A DNA stretch of 64,000 nucleotides from Collinsella sp. AK_207A (lineage in GTDB: Bacteria > Actinomycetota > Coriobacteriia > Coriobacteriales > Coriobacteriaceae): the NCBI RefSeq assembly GCF_902501965.1, contig NZ_CABWID010000010.1, forward strand, positions 124,001-188,000, written 5' to 3'. Both the position numbers and the translations under genes were made by a program. Under the pieces are notes generated by a model. That model saw only the letters and a list, made by a program, of their open reading frames with translations, searched no databases and was not told where the DNA came from. Positions 39,245 to 47,792 of the stretch are shown here, one piece after another; within the stretch, counting starts at the first letter, position 1; each line of letters opens with the position of its first letter.

Positions 39245-41152
39245 CTACTCCAGCTCGAACGCCCCCGTGTAGAGCTGATAGTAGTAGCCCTTCTTGGCGA
39301 TGAGCTCGTCGTGCGTGCCGCGCTCGATCACGCGGCCATGATCCAGACAGATGATCACGTCGGAGTTGCGCACGGTGCTCAGACGGTGCGCGATCACGAA
39401 CGTGGTGCGCCCCTGCATGAGCGCGTCCATGCCGCGCTGGACGATCGCCTCGGTGCGCGTGTCGATGCTCGACGTCGCCTCGTCCAGAATCATCGCCGGC
39501 GGATCGGCCACCGCCGCGCGGGCGATGCTTACCAGCTGGCGCTGCCCCTGCGAGAGCTGCGCGCCGTTATCGGTGAGCATGGTCTGGTAGCCCTGCGGCA
39601 GACGCTCGATGAACTCGTCCGCGCCGGCGAGCTTGGCTGCCTTCACGCATTCCTCGTCCGTGGCGTCCAGCTTGCCGTAGCGGATGTTGTCCATCACCGT
39701 GCCGGTGAACAGGTTCACGTCCTGCAGCACCACGCCGAGCGAGCGGCGCAGGTCGCTCTTGCGGATCTTGTTCACGTTGATGCCGTCGTAGCGAATCTTG
39801 CCGTCGGCGATGTCGTAAAAGCGGTTGATGAGGTTGGTGATGGTGGTCTTGCCGGCACCCGTGGCACCCACGAAGGCCACCTTCTGACCCGGCTTGGCGT
39901 ACACGGAGACATCGTGCAGCACCTCGTGACCGGGTACGTAGCCAAAGTCCACGTGCTCCATGCGCACGTCGCCCCGCAGCGGCACGTAGTCCACGGAGCC
40001 GTCCGCCTGGTGCACGTGCTTCCAAGCCCAGAGACCGGTGCGCTCCTCGCTCTCGACCAGCTGGTTGTCGCGCACACCCATATTCACGAGCGTCACGTAG
40101 CCGCCGTCCTGCTCGGTCTCCTCGTCCAGCAGCTCAAAGATGCGCTCGGCGCCGGCAAGGCCCATGACCACGAAGTTGATCTGGTTGGACACCTGGCCGA
40201 TCTGCGCAGCGAACTGCTTGGTCATGTTGAGGAACGGCACCGCCACGGCCACCGTCAGCGGCAGGCCGGAGATGGAGAGGTTGGGCGCGTGCAGCGAGAT
40301 GAGCACGCCCGCGGTGATAGCCACGATCACGTAGAGCAGGTTGCCCATGTTCATGAGGATCGGCATGAGCGTGTTGGCGTAGCTGTTGGCCCTGCGCGCG
40401 GCATCCTCCCACTCGCAGTTGATGCGGTCGAAGTCCTCCTCGGCCTGGCGCTCGTGGCAGAACACCTTGATGACGCGCTCGCCACCCATGAACTCCTCCA
40501 CGGAGCCCTCAAGGCTCGCCACGGCGCGCTGCTGGCGCAGGAAGTTCTTGGCGGAGCGACCGCCCAGGAACTTGGTCGCCCAGGCCATGATGACGGCGCC
40601 CGCGATCACCACGATCGCCATCGGCACGCTGTAGAAGAACATGATGCACATCACCGAGATCATGATCAGGCTCGTGAGCAGCAGCTGCGGCAGACTCTGA
40701 GAGATCATCATGCGCATGGCGTCGATGTCGTTGGTGTAGTAGCTCATCACGTCGCCGTGCTGGTGCGTGTCGAAGTAGCGAATGGGCAGGTCCTGCATGT
40801 GGTCGAACATGGCCGTGCGGAACTTCTTGAGCGAACCCTGGGTGATGATGGCCATGGCCTGGTTCCAGAAGGCGTTGATGACAATGCCCACTAGGTAAAA
40901 CGCCACCAGCATGCCCACGTTGGCAAGGACGGCGCCCGAGACGCTCGCCCAGTCGCCGCTCTCCCAGCTGTCCTGCACGATTGCCAGCACGCGCTCCATG
41001 AACACGTTGGGGATGGTCTGGATGATGCCGTTGATGACGATGCACACGAGCACGCTCGGCAGGAGCACGGGATAGAAGCCGAGGAGCATCTTGAACGTGC
41101 GCAGGGCCGTCTTGCCCATGTTGCGCTTCTTAGGCGCTGCGTTGCTAGGCAT
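39245..41152 (-). CDS. ABC exporter subunit B (membrane and ATPase domains fused)
   Basis: The protein has 635 residues. Residues about 20-350 form a six-helix exporter domain. The ATPase has Walker A GATGAGKTTITNLINRF, Q-loop VVLQDVNLF, signature LSQGQRQLVSIARA, Walker B MILDEATSSID and H-loop IAHRLS. It pairs with the gene upstream, whose last eight bases it overlaps, to form a heterodimeric multidrug- or peptide-type exporter. An extra segment between the membrane domain and the ATPase (about 330-390, ESEERTGLWAWKHVHQADG) is longer than usual. The start follows AAGGAGAT. Confidence 0.92.
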   Translation of the reverse strand: MPSNAAPKKRNMGKTALRTFKMLLGFYPVLLPSVLVCIVINGIIQTIPNVFMERVLAIVQDSWESGDWASVSGAVLANVGMLVAFYLVGIVINAFWNQAMAIITQGSLKKFRTAMFDHMQDLPIRYFDTHQHGDVMSYYTNDIDAMRMMISQSLPQLLLTSLIMISVMCIMFFYSVPMAIVVIAGAVIMAWATKFLGGRSAKNFLRQQRAVASLEGSVEEFMGGERVIKVFCHERQAEEDFDRINCEWEDAARRANSYANTLMPILMNMGNLLYVIVAITAGVLISLHAPNLSISGLPLTVAVAVPFLNMTKQFAAQIGQVSNQINFVVMGLAGAERIFELLDEETEQDGGYVTLVNMGVRDNQLVESEERTGLWAWKHVHQADGSVDYVPLRGDVRMEHVDFGYVPGHEVLHDVSVYAKPGQKVAFVGATGAGKTTITNLINRFYDIADGKIRYDGINVNKIRKSDLRRSLGVVLQDVNLFTGTVMDNIRYGKLDATDEECVKAAKLAGADEFIERLPQGYQTMLTDNGAQLSQGQRQLVSIARAAVADPPAMILDEATSSIDTRTEAIVQRGMDALMQGRTTFVIAHRLSTVRNSDVIICLDHGRVIERGTHDELIAKKGYYYQLYTGAFELE

Positions 41153-42911
41153 GCTCGATCTCCTTCTGGTCGTGGCTCTGCTTGTTCTGCGACAGGTACA
41201 CGTCGCGATAGATCTCGCTCGTGCGCAGCAGCTCCTCGTGCGTGCCGATGGCGCTGATGCGGCCGTCGTCCATCACGATGATGCGGTCGGCGTCCTCCAC
41301 GGAGCCGGTGCGCTGGGCGATGATGATCTTGGTGGTCTCGGGCAGATAGCTCGCCAGGCCCAAGCGGATGAGCTTGTCGGTCTTGGTGTCCACCGCAGAG
41401 GTGGAGTCGTCCAGGATGAGAATCTTGGGGTGCTTGAGCAGCGCGCGGGCAATGCAGAGGCGTTGCTTCTGGCCGCCGGACACGTTGGTCCCGCCCTGCT
41501 CGATCATGTGGTCGTAGCCGTCCTTAAAGCCCTGCACGAACTCGTCCGCCTGGGCGAGCTTGGCCGCCTCCACGACCTCCTCGTCGGTGGCGTTCGGGTT
41601 GCCCCAGCGCAGGTTCTCGGCGATGGTGCCGGAAAACAGCACGTTCTTCTGCAGCACCATGGCCACCTGGTTGCGCAGGGCCTCCACGTCGTAGTCGCGC
41701 ACGTCCACGCCGCCCACGCGCACGCTGCCCTCGGTCACGTCGTACAGGCGCGGGATGAGCTGCATCAGGCTGCTCTTGGAGCTACCGGTGGAACCGATGA
41801 TGCCGATGGTCTCGCCGCTCTTGATGTGCAGGTCGACATCCGAGAGCGCCTCGCGGCGACGGTTCCCCGCATAGGAGAAGCCCACGTGGTCGAAGTCGAT
41901 GGAACCGTCGGCCACCGCGGTCACCGCGTTCTCCGGCGAGACGATCTCGGAGCTGGTGGTGAGCACCTCGCAGATGCGGTTGGCGCCCTCTTCGGCAATG
42001 GTGATCATGGCGAACACCATCGAGATCATCATCAGGCTCATGAGGATCATGAAGCCGTAGGTGATGAGCGAGGAGAACTGGCCCACGTCGATGAGCTGAC
42101 CCTTGCTGGAGATGATGGCGTAGGAGCCGAGACCGATCACGGAGGCCATGACCACGTAGATGGCGAAGTTCATGATGGGGGCGTTCAGTGCCAGAATCCG
42201 CTCGGCGCGCGTAAAGTCGCGGCGCACCTCCTCGGCGGCGTGAGAGAACTTCTGCTTCTCATAGTCCTCGCGCACAAAGCTCTTCACCACGCGGATGCCG
42301 GAGAGGTTCTCCTCAGCGCTCTCGTTGAGCTCATCGTATTTGTGGAAGATGCGCTTGAAGATGGGGTGCACCACCTTGATGATGGCAATGAGCGCGATAC
42401 CCACCACGGGGATGATCGCCAGGAACACGAACGCCAGCCAGCCGCCCATGATGTAGGCCATGGCGAACGCGAAGACGAGCATGAGCGGGCAGCGGATGGC
42501 CGTGCGGATGATCTGCATGTAGGCCATCTGGACGTTCTGCACGTCCGTGGTCAGGCGCGTGACCAAGCTCGAGTTGGAGAAGCGGTCGATGGTGGCGAAG
42601 TCGAAGCCCTGGATGGCATGGAACATGTCGCGGCGCAGGTTCTTGGAGAAGCCCACCGACGCCTTGGCGCAGGTGAGGCCCGCACTGGCACCAAAGGCGA
42701 GCGAAATGAGTGCCATGAGCGTGAGCCCACCGCCGTACATGAGCAGCGTGTGCAGGTCGGAGCCGCGCTTGACCTGGTCGATGAGCGAGGCGGTGCCAAA
42801 AGGGATCATGACCTCGAACAGCACCTCGCCGGTCACCAGCAGGGGCGTGGCGATGGCGGCGCCCTTGTACTCGCGAATGGACTTAGCGAGCGTTGGAATC
42901 GTTTTTGGCAT
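41145..42911 (-). CDS. ABC exporter subunit A (membrane and ATPase domains fused)
   Basis: The protein has 588 residues with a six-helix exporter domain and an ATPase: Walker A GSTGSSKSSLMQLIPRL, signature NVSGGQKQRLCIARALL, Walker B ILILDDSTSAVD. The Asp that replaces the catalytic Glu after Walker B (LDDSTS) suggests a degenerate site, as in many heterodimeric exporters where only one composite site hydrolyses ATP. It is preceded by and overlaps the MarR gene by 29 bases, so repressor and exporter form one operon. Confidence 0.92.
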   Translation of the reverse strand: MPKTIPTLAKSIREYKGAAIATPLLVTGEVLFEVMIPFGTASLIDQVKRGSDLHTLLMYGGGLTLMALISLAFGASAGLTCAKASVGFSKNLRRDMFHAIQGFDFATIDRFSNSSLVTRLTTDVQNVQMAYMQIIRTAIRCPLMLVFAFAMAYIMGGWLAFVFLAIIPVVGIALIAIIKVVHPIFKRIFHKYDELNESAEENLSGIRVVKSFVREDYEKQKFSHAAEEVRRDFTRAERILALNAPIMNFAIYVVMASVIGLGSYAIISSKGQLIDVGQFSSLITYGFMILMSLMMISMVFAMITIAEEGANRICEVLTTSSEIVSPENAVTAVADGSIDFDHVGFSYAGNRRREALSDVDLHIKSGETIGIIGSTGSSKSSLMQLIPRLYDVTEGSVRVGGVDVRDYDVEALRNQVAMVLQKNVLFSGTIAENLRWGNPNATDEEVVEAAKLAQADEFVQGFKDGYDHMIEQGGTNVSGGQKQRLCIARALLKHPKILILDDSTSAVDTKTDKLIRLGLASYLPETTKIIIAQRTGSVEDADRIIVMDDGRISAIGTHEELLRTSEIYRDVYLSQNKQSHDQKEIEHA

Positions 42912-43362
42912 CGTACTCCTTCCAGTGATCGCGCACCTTTTCGAGCGCGGAGATCAGCTGTTCCTGCTCCTCGGTGGTGAGAACTTCAAACGCATGGCGG
43001 CGGAACCGCAGGCGGTCGCCCTGGTCCTGGCCCGCCTTGGCCGCGCCCTCCTCCGTGAGCTTCACGAAGAGTTGGCGGCGATCGCTCGGGTTGCGGGTCC
43101 GCTCGATGAGCCCCGCGGCCTCCAGCTTGGAAAGCAGCTCGGAGAGCGAGCCCGGTTTGAGATCAAAGCGCATGCCCAGCTCCTGCTGCGAGAGCGTGCC
43201 GCCCGCCTTGGCGAGCGTGCAGAGAATGGGTGCCTGTCCGGAACGTCCTCCCCCATGGAAGTGCATGTAGTGACCGCAATAGCCCAAGAGCGACAAGATC
43301 TTGCGGGCGCGCGCCTCCTCCGGGGTATCCGTGGAACAGCACGCGTCTTCGAGGTTCTTCAT
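42883..43362 (-). CDS. MarR-family repressor of the exporter operon
   Basis: The protein has about 159 residues. The winged-helix has LSQQELGMRFDLKPGSLSEL LSKLEAAGLIERTRNPSDRR QLFVKLTEEG. A Cys pair near the N-terminus (DACCSTD) and a His/Gly-rich segment (YCGHYMHFHGGGRSG) are unusual and could bind a metal or sense redox state. The start MKNLEDA is chosen from AAGGAG upstream; ATG 43383 is an alternative and would lie within the operator. The promoter region carries three GGTACC-centred sites, fitting autoregulation. Confidence 0.85.
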   Translation of the reverse strand: MKNLEDACCSTDTPEEARARKILSLLGYCGHYMHFHGGGRSGQAPILCTLAKAGGTLSQQELGMRFDLKPGSLSELLSKLEAAGLIERTRNPSDRRQLFVKLTEEGAAKAGQDQGDRLRFRRHAFEVLTTEEQEQLISALEKVRDHWKEYDAKNDSNAR

Positions 43363-43381
43363 GGAACGCGCGACTCCTTCC

Positions 43382-43450
43382 ATTCGGTACCGAATAATGA
43401 ACAGAAGGAGTCTACTGAGGTACCGAACTGATGTCAAGATGAGGTACCGA
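43382..43450 (-). promoter_or_regulatory. Promoter with three MarR-type operator copies
   Basis: On the minus strand TTGACA (plus positions 43432-43437) and TAGACT (43409-43414) are 17 bases apart. ATTCGGTACCGAAT (43382-43395) is a perfect 14-base palindrome just before the gene. Two more half-degenerate copies centred on GGTACC lie at 43419-43424, within the spacer, and at 43443-43448, just upstream of the -35. A protein bound there would block the polymerase. Confidence 0.75.
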
Positions 43451-43484
43451 ATTATTTGTATGCCGCGCGCCTCGGCACGAAAAA

Positions 43485-43515
43485 GCCCCGCTGCGGCGCG
43501 ATACCGCAGCGGGGC
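43485..43515 (-). terminator. Terminator of the ascorbate-type PTS operon
   Basis: A perfect 12-pair stem GCCCCGCTGCGG/CCGCAGCGGGGC with a seven-base loop follows the EIIC gene on the minus strand and ends in TTTTTCG. Confidence 0.88.
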
Positions 43516-43550
43516 GAACCTACCGTGAGGGCGTGGGGAAGAAACCTTCG

Positions 43551-44939
43551 TTACTCCTCGACGTGGTTGATGACGTTACCCTTCGTCTTGATGAAGTTCG
43601 GGATGAAGGCAACGATGATCAGGATGGCGAGGATGGCATACACGCCGAACTCACCGAAGAACTGAGCGGTGCGGCCGAGCACGATGCCGATCACGCCAAA
43701 GTCGAAGTCGCCGAACGTGGTGTTCTCGAAGCCGAAGACGTCAAGCACGGGCAGCAGCAGCGCCGGGGCGAAAGTGATGAGCAGGCCGTTCACGAACGAG
43801 CCGAGCATAGCGCCCTTGCGGCCACCGGTGGCGTTGCCGAAGATGCCGGCGGTAGCACCGCAGAAGAAGTGGGGAACCATACCGGGGATGATGAAGATGC
43901 CCATGGTGGCACCAACGATGAGCATGCCGATGACGCCGCCGATGAAGGAGCAGACGAAGCCGATGATGACGGCGGTCGGGGCATAGGGGAAGAACACGGC
44001 GCAGTCGACGGCGGGGATGGCACCAGGGATGAGCTTGTTGGAGATGCCCTGGAAGGCGGGCACGAGGTCGGCAAGAATCATGCGGACGCCGTTGTAGACC
44101 ACGGTGACGCCAACAGCGAAGGCGAGTGCGCAGTTCAGGGCGTACACGATGAAGTTATCGGTACCGGCGAGGTCCTGGACCACCTTGGGGTCGGCGATGT
44201 AAGCCGCGATGGCGGTCACCAGGTAGAAGAACGACATGGTGAGCGCGGTGGAGATGGTGGTGTCGCGCAGGAAGGCGTACTTCTCGGGGATCTCGATCTC
44301 CTCGGTGCTGTTCTTCTCGGCCTCAGCGCTGAAGAGCGAACCGACGGCAGCGGAGATGTAGTAGGCAAGGGAGCCGAAGTGGCCCATGGCGATCTCGTCG
44401 CCATCGGTGACCTTCTCGGTGAAGCGCTGACCCACGGCGGGGAGCATGGCGCTGAAGAGGCCGAGGAACAGGCCGCCGATAATGACCAGCTGCGCATCGG
44501 CAAAGCCGGAGGCCTGGAGCACGGCGGAGAGCAGGCAGGCCATGAACATGCTGTGGTGGCCGGTCAGGAAGATGTACTTGAACTTGGTGAAGCGGGCCAC
44601 GAGGATGTTCACCACATAGCCCAGGATCAGGATCAGCATCGTCTGGACGCCGAGCACGCTCTGCGCCATGGATACGACGACCTCGTTGTTGGGCACGACG
44701 CCCGTGATGTGGAAGCCGGTCTCGATGAAGGTGCCGAGCGGGGCCAGGTTCTCCTGGACCACGGTGGCGCCGGCGGAGAGCATGATGTAGCCGAGGATCG
44801 GCTTCAGCGTGCCCGTCATCACCTTATGCGCGGGGCGCTTGAGGGCGACGAGGCCCACGAAGGCGAACAAGCCCATGATCCACGCAGGCTTGGTCAGAAT
44901 GGACTGGATGAATTCCAGCACCGGTAGCAATGCGTTCAT
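43551..44939 (-). CDS. PTS EIIC, ascorbate (SgaT/UlaA) family
   Basis: The protein has 462 residues and about ten to twelve membrane segments. It has family strings such as PILGYIMLSAGATVVQENLA, TKFKYIFLTGHHSMFMACLL and GNATGGRKGAMLGSFVNGLL. Members import L-ascorbate or other sugar acids or pentitols by phosphotransfer. No ulaD, ulaE or ulaF genes lie near, so ascorbate is not assured. It lies 180 bases after the EIIB gene, with an inverted repeat between. Confidence 0.9.
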   Translation of the reverse strand: MNALLPVLEFIQSILTKPAWIMGLFAFVGLVALKRPAHKVMTGTLKPILGYIMLSAGATVVQENLAPLGTFIETGFHITGVVPNNEVVVSMAQSVLGVQTMLILILGYVVNILVARFTKFKYIFLTGHHSMFMACLLSAVLQASGFADAQLVIIGGLFLGLFSAMLPAVGQRFTEKVTDGDEIAMGHFGSLAYYISAAVGSLFSAEAEKNSTEEIEIPEKYAFLRDTTISTALTMSFFYLVTAIAAYIADPKVVQDLAGTDNFIVYALNCALAFAVGVTVVYNGVRMILADLVPAFQGISNKLIPGAIPAVDCAVFFPYAPTAVIIGFVCSFIGGVIGMLIVGATMGIFIIPGMVPHFFCGATAGIFGNATGGRKGAMLGSFVNGLLITFAPALLLPVLDVFGFENTTFGDFDFGVIGIVLGRTAQFFGEFGVYAILAILIIVAFIPNFIKTKGNVINHVEE

Positions 44940-45064
44940 TTACCGCTCCTTTTCCCTTGTTTCCAGCGGTTTTACCTATGCAACCGCGACGGGCTTCCCC
45001 ATACCCGAGCGATTCCGAGATTACGTGGCCCGCTATGATGGGCCGAGAAAACTATGATCAAGCG

Positions 45065-45109
45065 GTTCTTCCGCTACCGCCGGAGGTGCGCCGACGGCAG
45101 CGGAAGAAC
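45065..45109 (-). repeat. Intercistronic inverted repeat between EIIB and EIIC genes
   Basis: Perfect 11-base arms GTTCTTCCGCT and AGCGGAAGAAC with a 23-base GC-rich loop lie 10 bases after the EIIB stop. It could be a partial terminator or an RNA-stabilising stem that sets the ratio of EIIB to EIIC. Confidence 0.6.
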
Positions 45110-45119
45110 GTCACGACCG

Positions 45120-45395
45120 CTACTGGGCGGCAGCGATCTCCTTGATGGTGTCGAGCGCGTCTTCGCGAATCTTCTTGGTGTTCACGTAGCTGCGCACGAT
45201 GGCGATGCGGCCATGCAGCTCGGGAGCGAGCTCCTTCACGGTGATGAACAGATCAGGGTTGGCGGAGCTGGCGGCGTTCAGGTCCATGGACTCGACGTCG
45301 GCCTTGATGCCCTCCTGGTCGCAAATCTCCTGCACCTTGCCGGCAAGCATCAGACTCGAGCCGATGCCGTTTCCGCAGACGGTGATGATGTGCAT
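45120..45395 (-). CDS. PTS EIIB, ascorbate/lactose-type
   Basis: The protein has 91 residues. The phosphocysteine is Cys7 in MHIITVCGNGIGSSLML. It passes phosphate from EIIA to the sugar during transport. The start MHIITV follows AAAGGAAG. It lies between EIIA and EIIC genes. Confidence 0.92.
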   Translation of the reverse strand: MHIITVCGNGIGSSLMLAGKVQEICDQEGIKADVESMDLNAASSANPDLFITVKELAPELHGRIAIVRSYVNTKKIREDALDTIKEIAAAQ

Positions 45396-45497
45396 GGTAA
45401 CTTCCTTTCCTTTCATGTGCCCGTCGCCGATGGCGGCGAGCGCGTTCCCCTATCGCGGTCCCACGCGTTGCAGAGAGCAACGCGGGCCGTCGCCCCG

Positions 45498-45944
45498 CTA
45501 GAGCAGAGCCTCGATCGTGGCGAGCACTTCCTCCGCACTCTTGCAGGCGCAGAGCCGGTCTACCACGTCCTCGCACTCGAAGATCACCGAGAGCTCGCTC
45601 AGGGCCGCCAGATGGGCCTTGGGATCGGGCGCGCAGATGCCGATGAGCACGCGCACCGGGTCGAACTCCTCGTGCCCGAACTTCACGGGCTCGGCCAGGG
45701 TGACCACGCAGATGCCCGGCTCGCTCACGTTGCCATCGGACTGGGCGTGCGGCATGGCGATGCCCTCTTCGAGCACCATGTACGGACCGAACTTCTCAAC
45801 CGAGGCAATCATGGCATCGGTGTAGCTCGAATCGCACTTGCCCGCGCGCTCGAGCAGCCCGCCGGCCACGCGCACGGCCTCGCGCCAATCCTCGGCATGG
45901 GCGCCGATGGACACCAGGTCGGTCGTGAGCAGATCCTTCAACAT
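45498..45944 (-). CDS. PTS EIIA, mannitol/fructose-ascorbate type (PTS_EIIA_2)
   Basis: The protein has 148 residues. The phosphohistidine is His66 in EEGIAMPHAQSDG. It accepts phosphate from HPr and passes it to the EIIB encoded next. It follows the transaldolase gene by about 50 bases in the same operon. Confidence 0.92.
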   Translation of the reverse strand: MLKDLLTTDLVSIGAHAEDWREAVRVAGGLLERAGKCDSSYTDAMIASVEKFGPYMVLEEGIAMPHAQSDGNVSEPGICVVTLAEPVKFGHEEFDPVRVLIGICAPDPKAHLAALSELSVIFECEDVVDRLCACKSAEEVLATIEALL

Positions 45945-45995
45945 GCGCAGTTCCCTTCGTTTCGCGAACGCTTCGAGTTACCGTTAGCGTAATGC

Positions 45996-46700
45996 CTACG
46001 GCAGGATATGAAAACCGAGGGTCTGAATATCCGCCGCGAAGCCCTTGACCGTGTCCTTGGAGTACTCGAGCAGGTCCTTGCCGATGTTCTTGCGCTTGGC
46101 GAGGATGCTGTTCGGCACCGTGATGATCTGGCAACCGATGGCCTCGGCCTGGAAGATGTTCAGGAGCTCGCGCGTAGAGGCCCAGAGAATCTCGCAGTTG
46201 GGCTTGGGCGCGGCGGCCTCGATGGCGCGCTGCATGATCGGCGTGGGATCGACGCCGGTGTCAGCGATGCGGCCGGCGAAGATGGAGATGATCGAGGGCG
46301 TCTCGGCATCGACGGCATCGATGAACTCGGCGTTCTGCTCGTCGGTGAAGAGCGTGGTGACGTTCACCTTCACGCCCTCGGCGGAAAGCTCGCGCACGAG
46401 CGGCGAGGTGGACTCACCGGCGGTGGTCATGGCAGGGATCTTCACGTAGACGTTATCTGCCCACGTGGCGATCTCGCGCGCCTCCTTGCCCATGGTAGGC
46501 AGGTCGTCGGCAAAGACCTCAAACGAAACGGGCAGGTCCTTGATGTTCTCGAGAACCTCCTTGGCAAAGGCGCGGTAGTCCGTCACGCCGCCCTTCTTCA
46601 TGAGGGAGGGATTGGTGGTGAAGCCCTGCACGGTACCGCTGTGGTACATATCGAGCATGCCCTGTAGATTCGCGCCGTCGGCAAAGACCTTGATAGCCAT
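45996..46700 (-). CDS. Fructose-6-phosphate aldolase-like transaldolase (FSA/TalC type)
   Basis: The protein has 234 residues. It has the short transaldolase pattern: ADGANLQGMLDM, GFTTNPSLMKKGG, Schiff-base Lys87 in VYVKIPAM, VTTLFTDEQN and SIFAGRIADTGVD. E. coli FsaA and FsaB are similar in size (about 220). Such enzymes split or form fructose 6-phosphate or transfer dihydroxyacetone units. As the first gene of the PTS operon it probably processes the imported sugar phosphate. The start MAIKVFADG follows AAGGAA. Confidence 0.85.
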   Translation of the reverse strand: MAIKVFADGANLQGMLDMYHSGTVQGFTTNPSLMKKGGVTDYRAFAKEVLENIKDLPVSFEVFADDLPTMGKEAREIATWADNVYVKIPAMTTAGESTSPLVRELSAEGVKVNVTTLFTDEQNAEFIDAVDAETPSIISIFAGRIADTGVDPTPIMQRAIEAAAPKPNCEILWASTRELLNIFQAEAIGCQIITVPNSILAKRKNIGKDLLEYSKDTVKGFAADIQTLGFHILP

Positions 46701-46709
46701 CGTGGTTCC

Positions 46710-46869
46710 TTTCGGTTTCGTCATGTTTCGGTCGAAATCTTTTTCTTTTTAAGGAATTCCGTAAATGTGTCAATAAGAACCACGCATTCTGTAGCCGAAC
46801 GGACCGTATATTAGAGCGAACGGCGTTATTATGCGTTATGATATTTCGGAATCGAAAGCTATGGTTTCG
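46710..46869. promoter_or_regulatory. Divergent promoter region with an array of TTTCG motifs (DeoR-type operators)
   Basis: TTTCG or its complement CGAAA occurs at 46710, 46716, 46726, 46733, 46844, 46853 and 46865. Two are arranged as inverted pairs (46726-46737 and 46844-46857). DeoR-family regulators such as AgaR and UlaR bind repeated TTTCG-like units. On the minus strand TTGACA (46768-46773) with a TAAAAA -10 (46746-46751, 16-base spacer) is a candidate promoter for the transaldolase-PTS operon. Confidence 0.6.
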
Positions 46870-46961
46870 TTTCTAGATACCATTCCGGTGAGTTGAACCG
46901 AGCTGCGGAGCGCACGGCGCCGCGTTTTGGGCTCCGGTCCGCCGTTATGAGAGGAGGCTCC

Positions 46962-47792
46962 ATGCCGCGCGACACCTCGCCCCAGGAGCGTCAGGCATTC
47001 ATCATGGACTGGCTCGTCAAGAGCCCGCGCGTAACCGTTGCCGACATCTGCCGCGAGTTCGGCGTGTCCGAGGTCACGGCCCGGCATGACCTCATCGCGC
47101 TCGAGCGCAGCGGGCGGCTCAAGCGCACGCGCGGCGGCGCCGTCTCGCTCTCGCGCACCATGGTCCTCTCCTACCCCGAGGAGCGCGCGAGCCGCAACGT
47201 TGCCGCCAAGGACCTGATCGGCCGCGCCGCCGCCAACCTCGTCCACGAAGGCGATACGATCATCGTGGATATTGGCACCACGACGCTCGAGTTCACCAAG
47301 GCGCTCGCCGGCAAGCGCGGGGTGAGCATCATCACCGCCGACGTGGCCATTGCGAGCTATGCCAGCTTCAACCTGCCCAACCTAGGCGTCATCCTGCCGG
47401 GCGGCACGCTTCGCCCGGGCCACCTGTACCTGGCCGGCCCGCTCACCCTGGACGGCATGACGGACCTCCACGCCGACGCGGCGTTCGTGAGCGCGGATGC
47501 CTATGCACCCGGCCACGGCTTCACCGTGCAGCATGACTTCAGCGCGAGCATCAAGCGCATCTACCTGCGCAACGCGCATCGCCGCATCATGTTGCTCGAC
47601 TCGAGCAAGGTGGGCAAGACGAGCTTTTTCCGCTACTCGGACCTCGAGGATTTCGACGCCATCGTCACCGACGCGGATCCCGGCAACCAGCTCGCGCGCG
47701 CCGTGCGGCAGGCCAGCCGGCAACCCCGCCTGATCGTGGCCGGAGACCGCTTGGGCGGGAATGTCGAGACGGACGGCACCTCATGGGCGTAA
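46962..47792 (+). CDS. DeoR-family regulator 1
   Basis: The protein has 276 residues. The helix-turn-helix is VTVADICREFGVSEVTARHD LIALERSGRLKRTRGGAV; the C-terminal sensor domain has ANLVHEGDTIIVDIGTTTLEF, ADVAIASYASFNLPN and DSSKVGKTSFFRYSDLEDFD. Such proteins bind a phosphorylated sugar. The start MPRDTSPQ follows GAGAGGAGG. It is divergent from the transaldolase-PTS operon and overlaps the next, similar gene by 10 bases. Confidence 0.88.
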   Translation: MPRDTSPQERQAFIMDWLVKSPRVTVADICREFGVSEVTARHDLIALERSGRLKRTRGGAVSLSRTMVLSYPEERASRNVAAKDLIGRAAANLVHEGDTIIVDIGTTTLEFTKALAGKRGVSIITADVAIASYASFNLPNLGVILPGGTLRPGHLYLAGPLTLDGMTDLHADAAFVSADAYAPGHGFTVQHDFSASIKRIYLRNAHRRIMLLDSSKVGKTSFFRYSDLEDFDAIVTDADPGNQLARAVRQASRQPRLIVAGDRLGGNVETDGTSWA

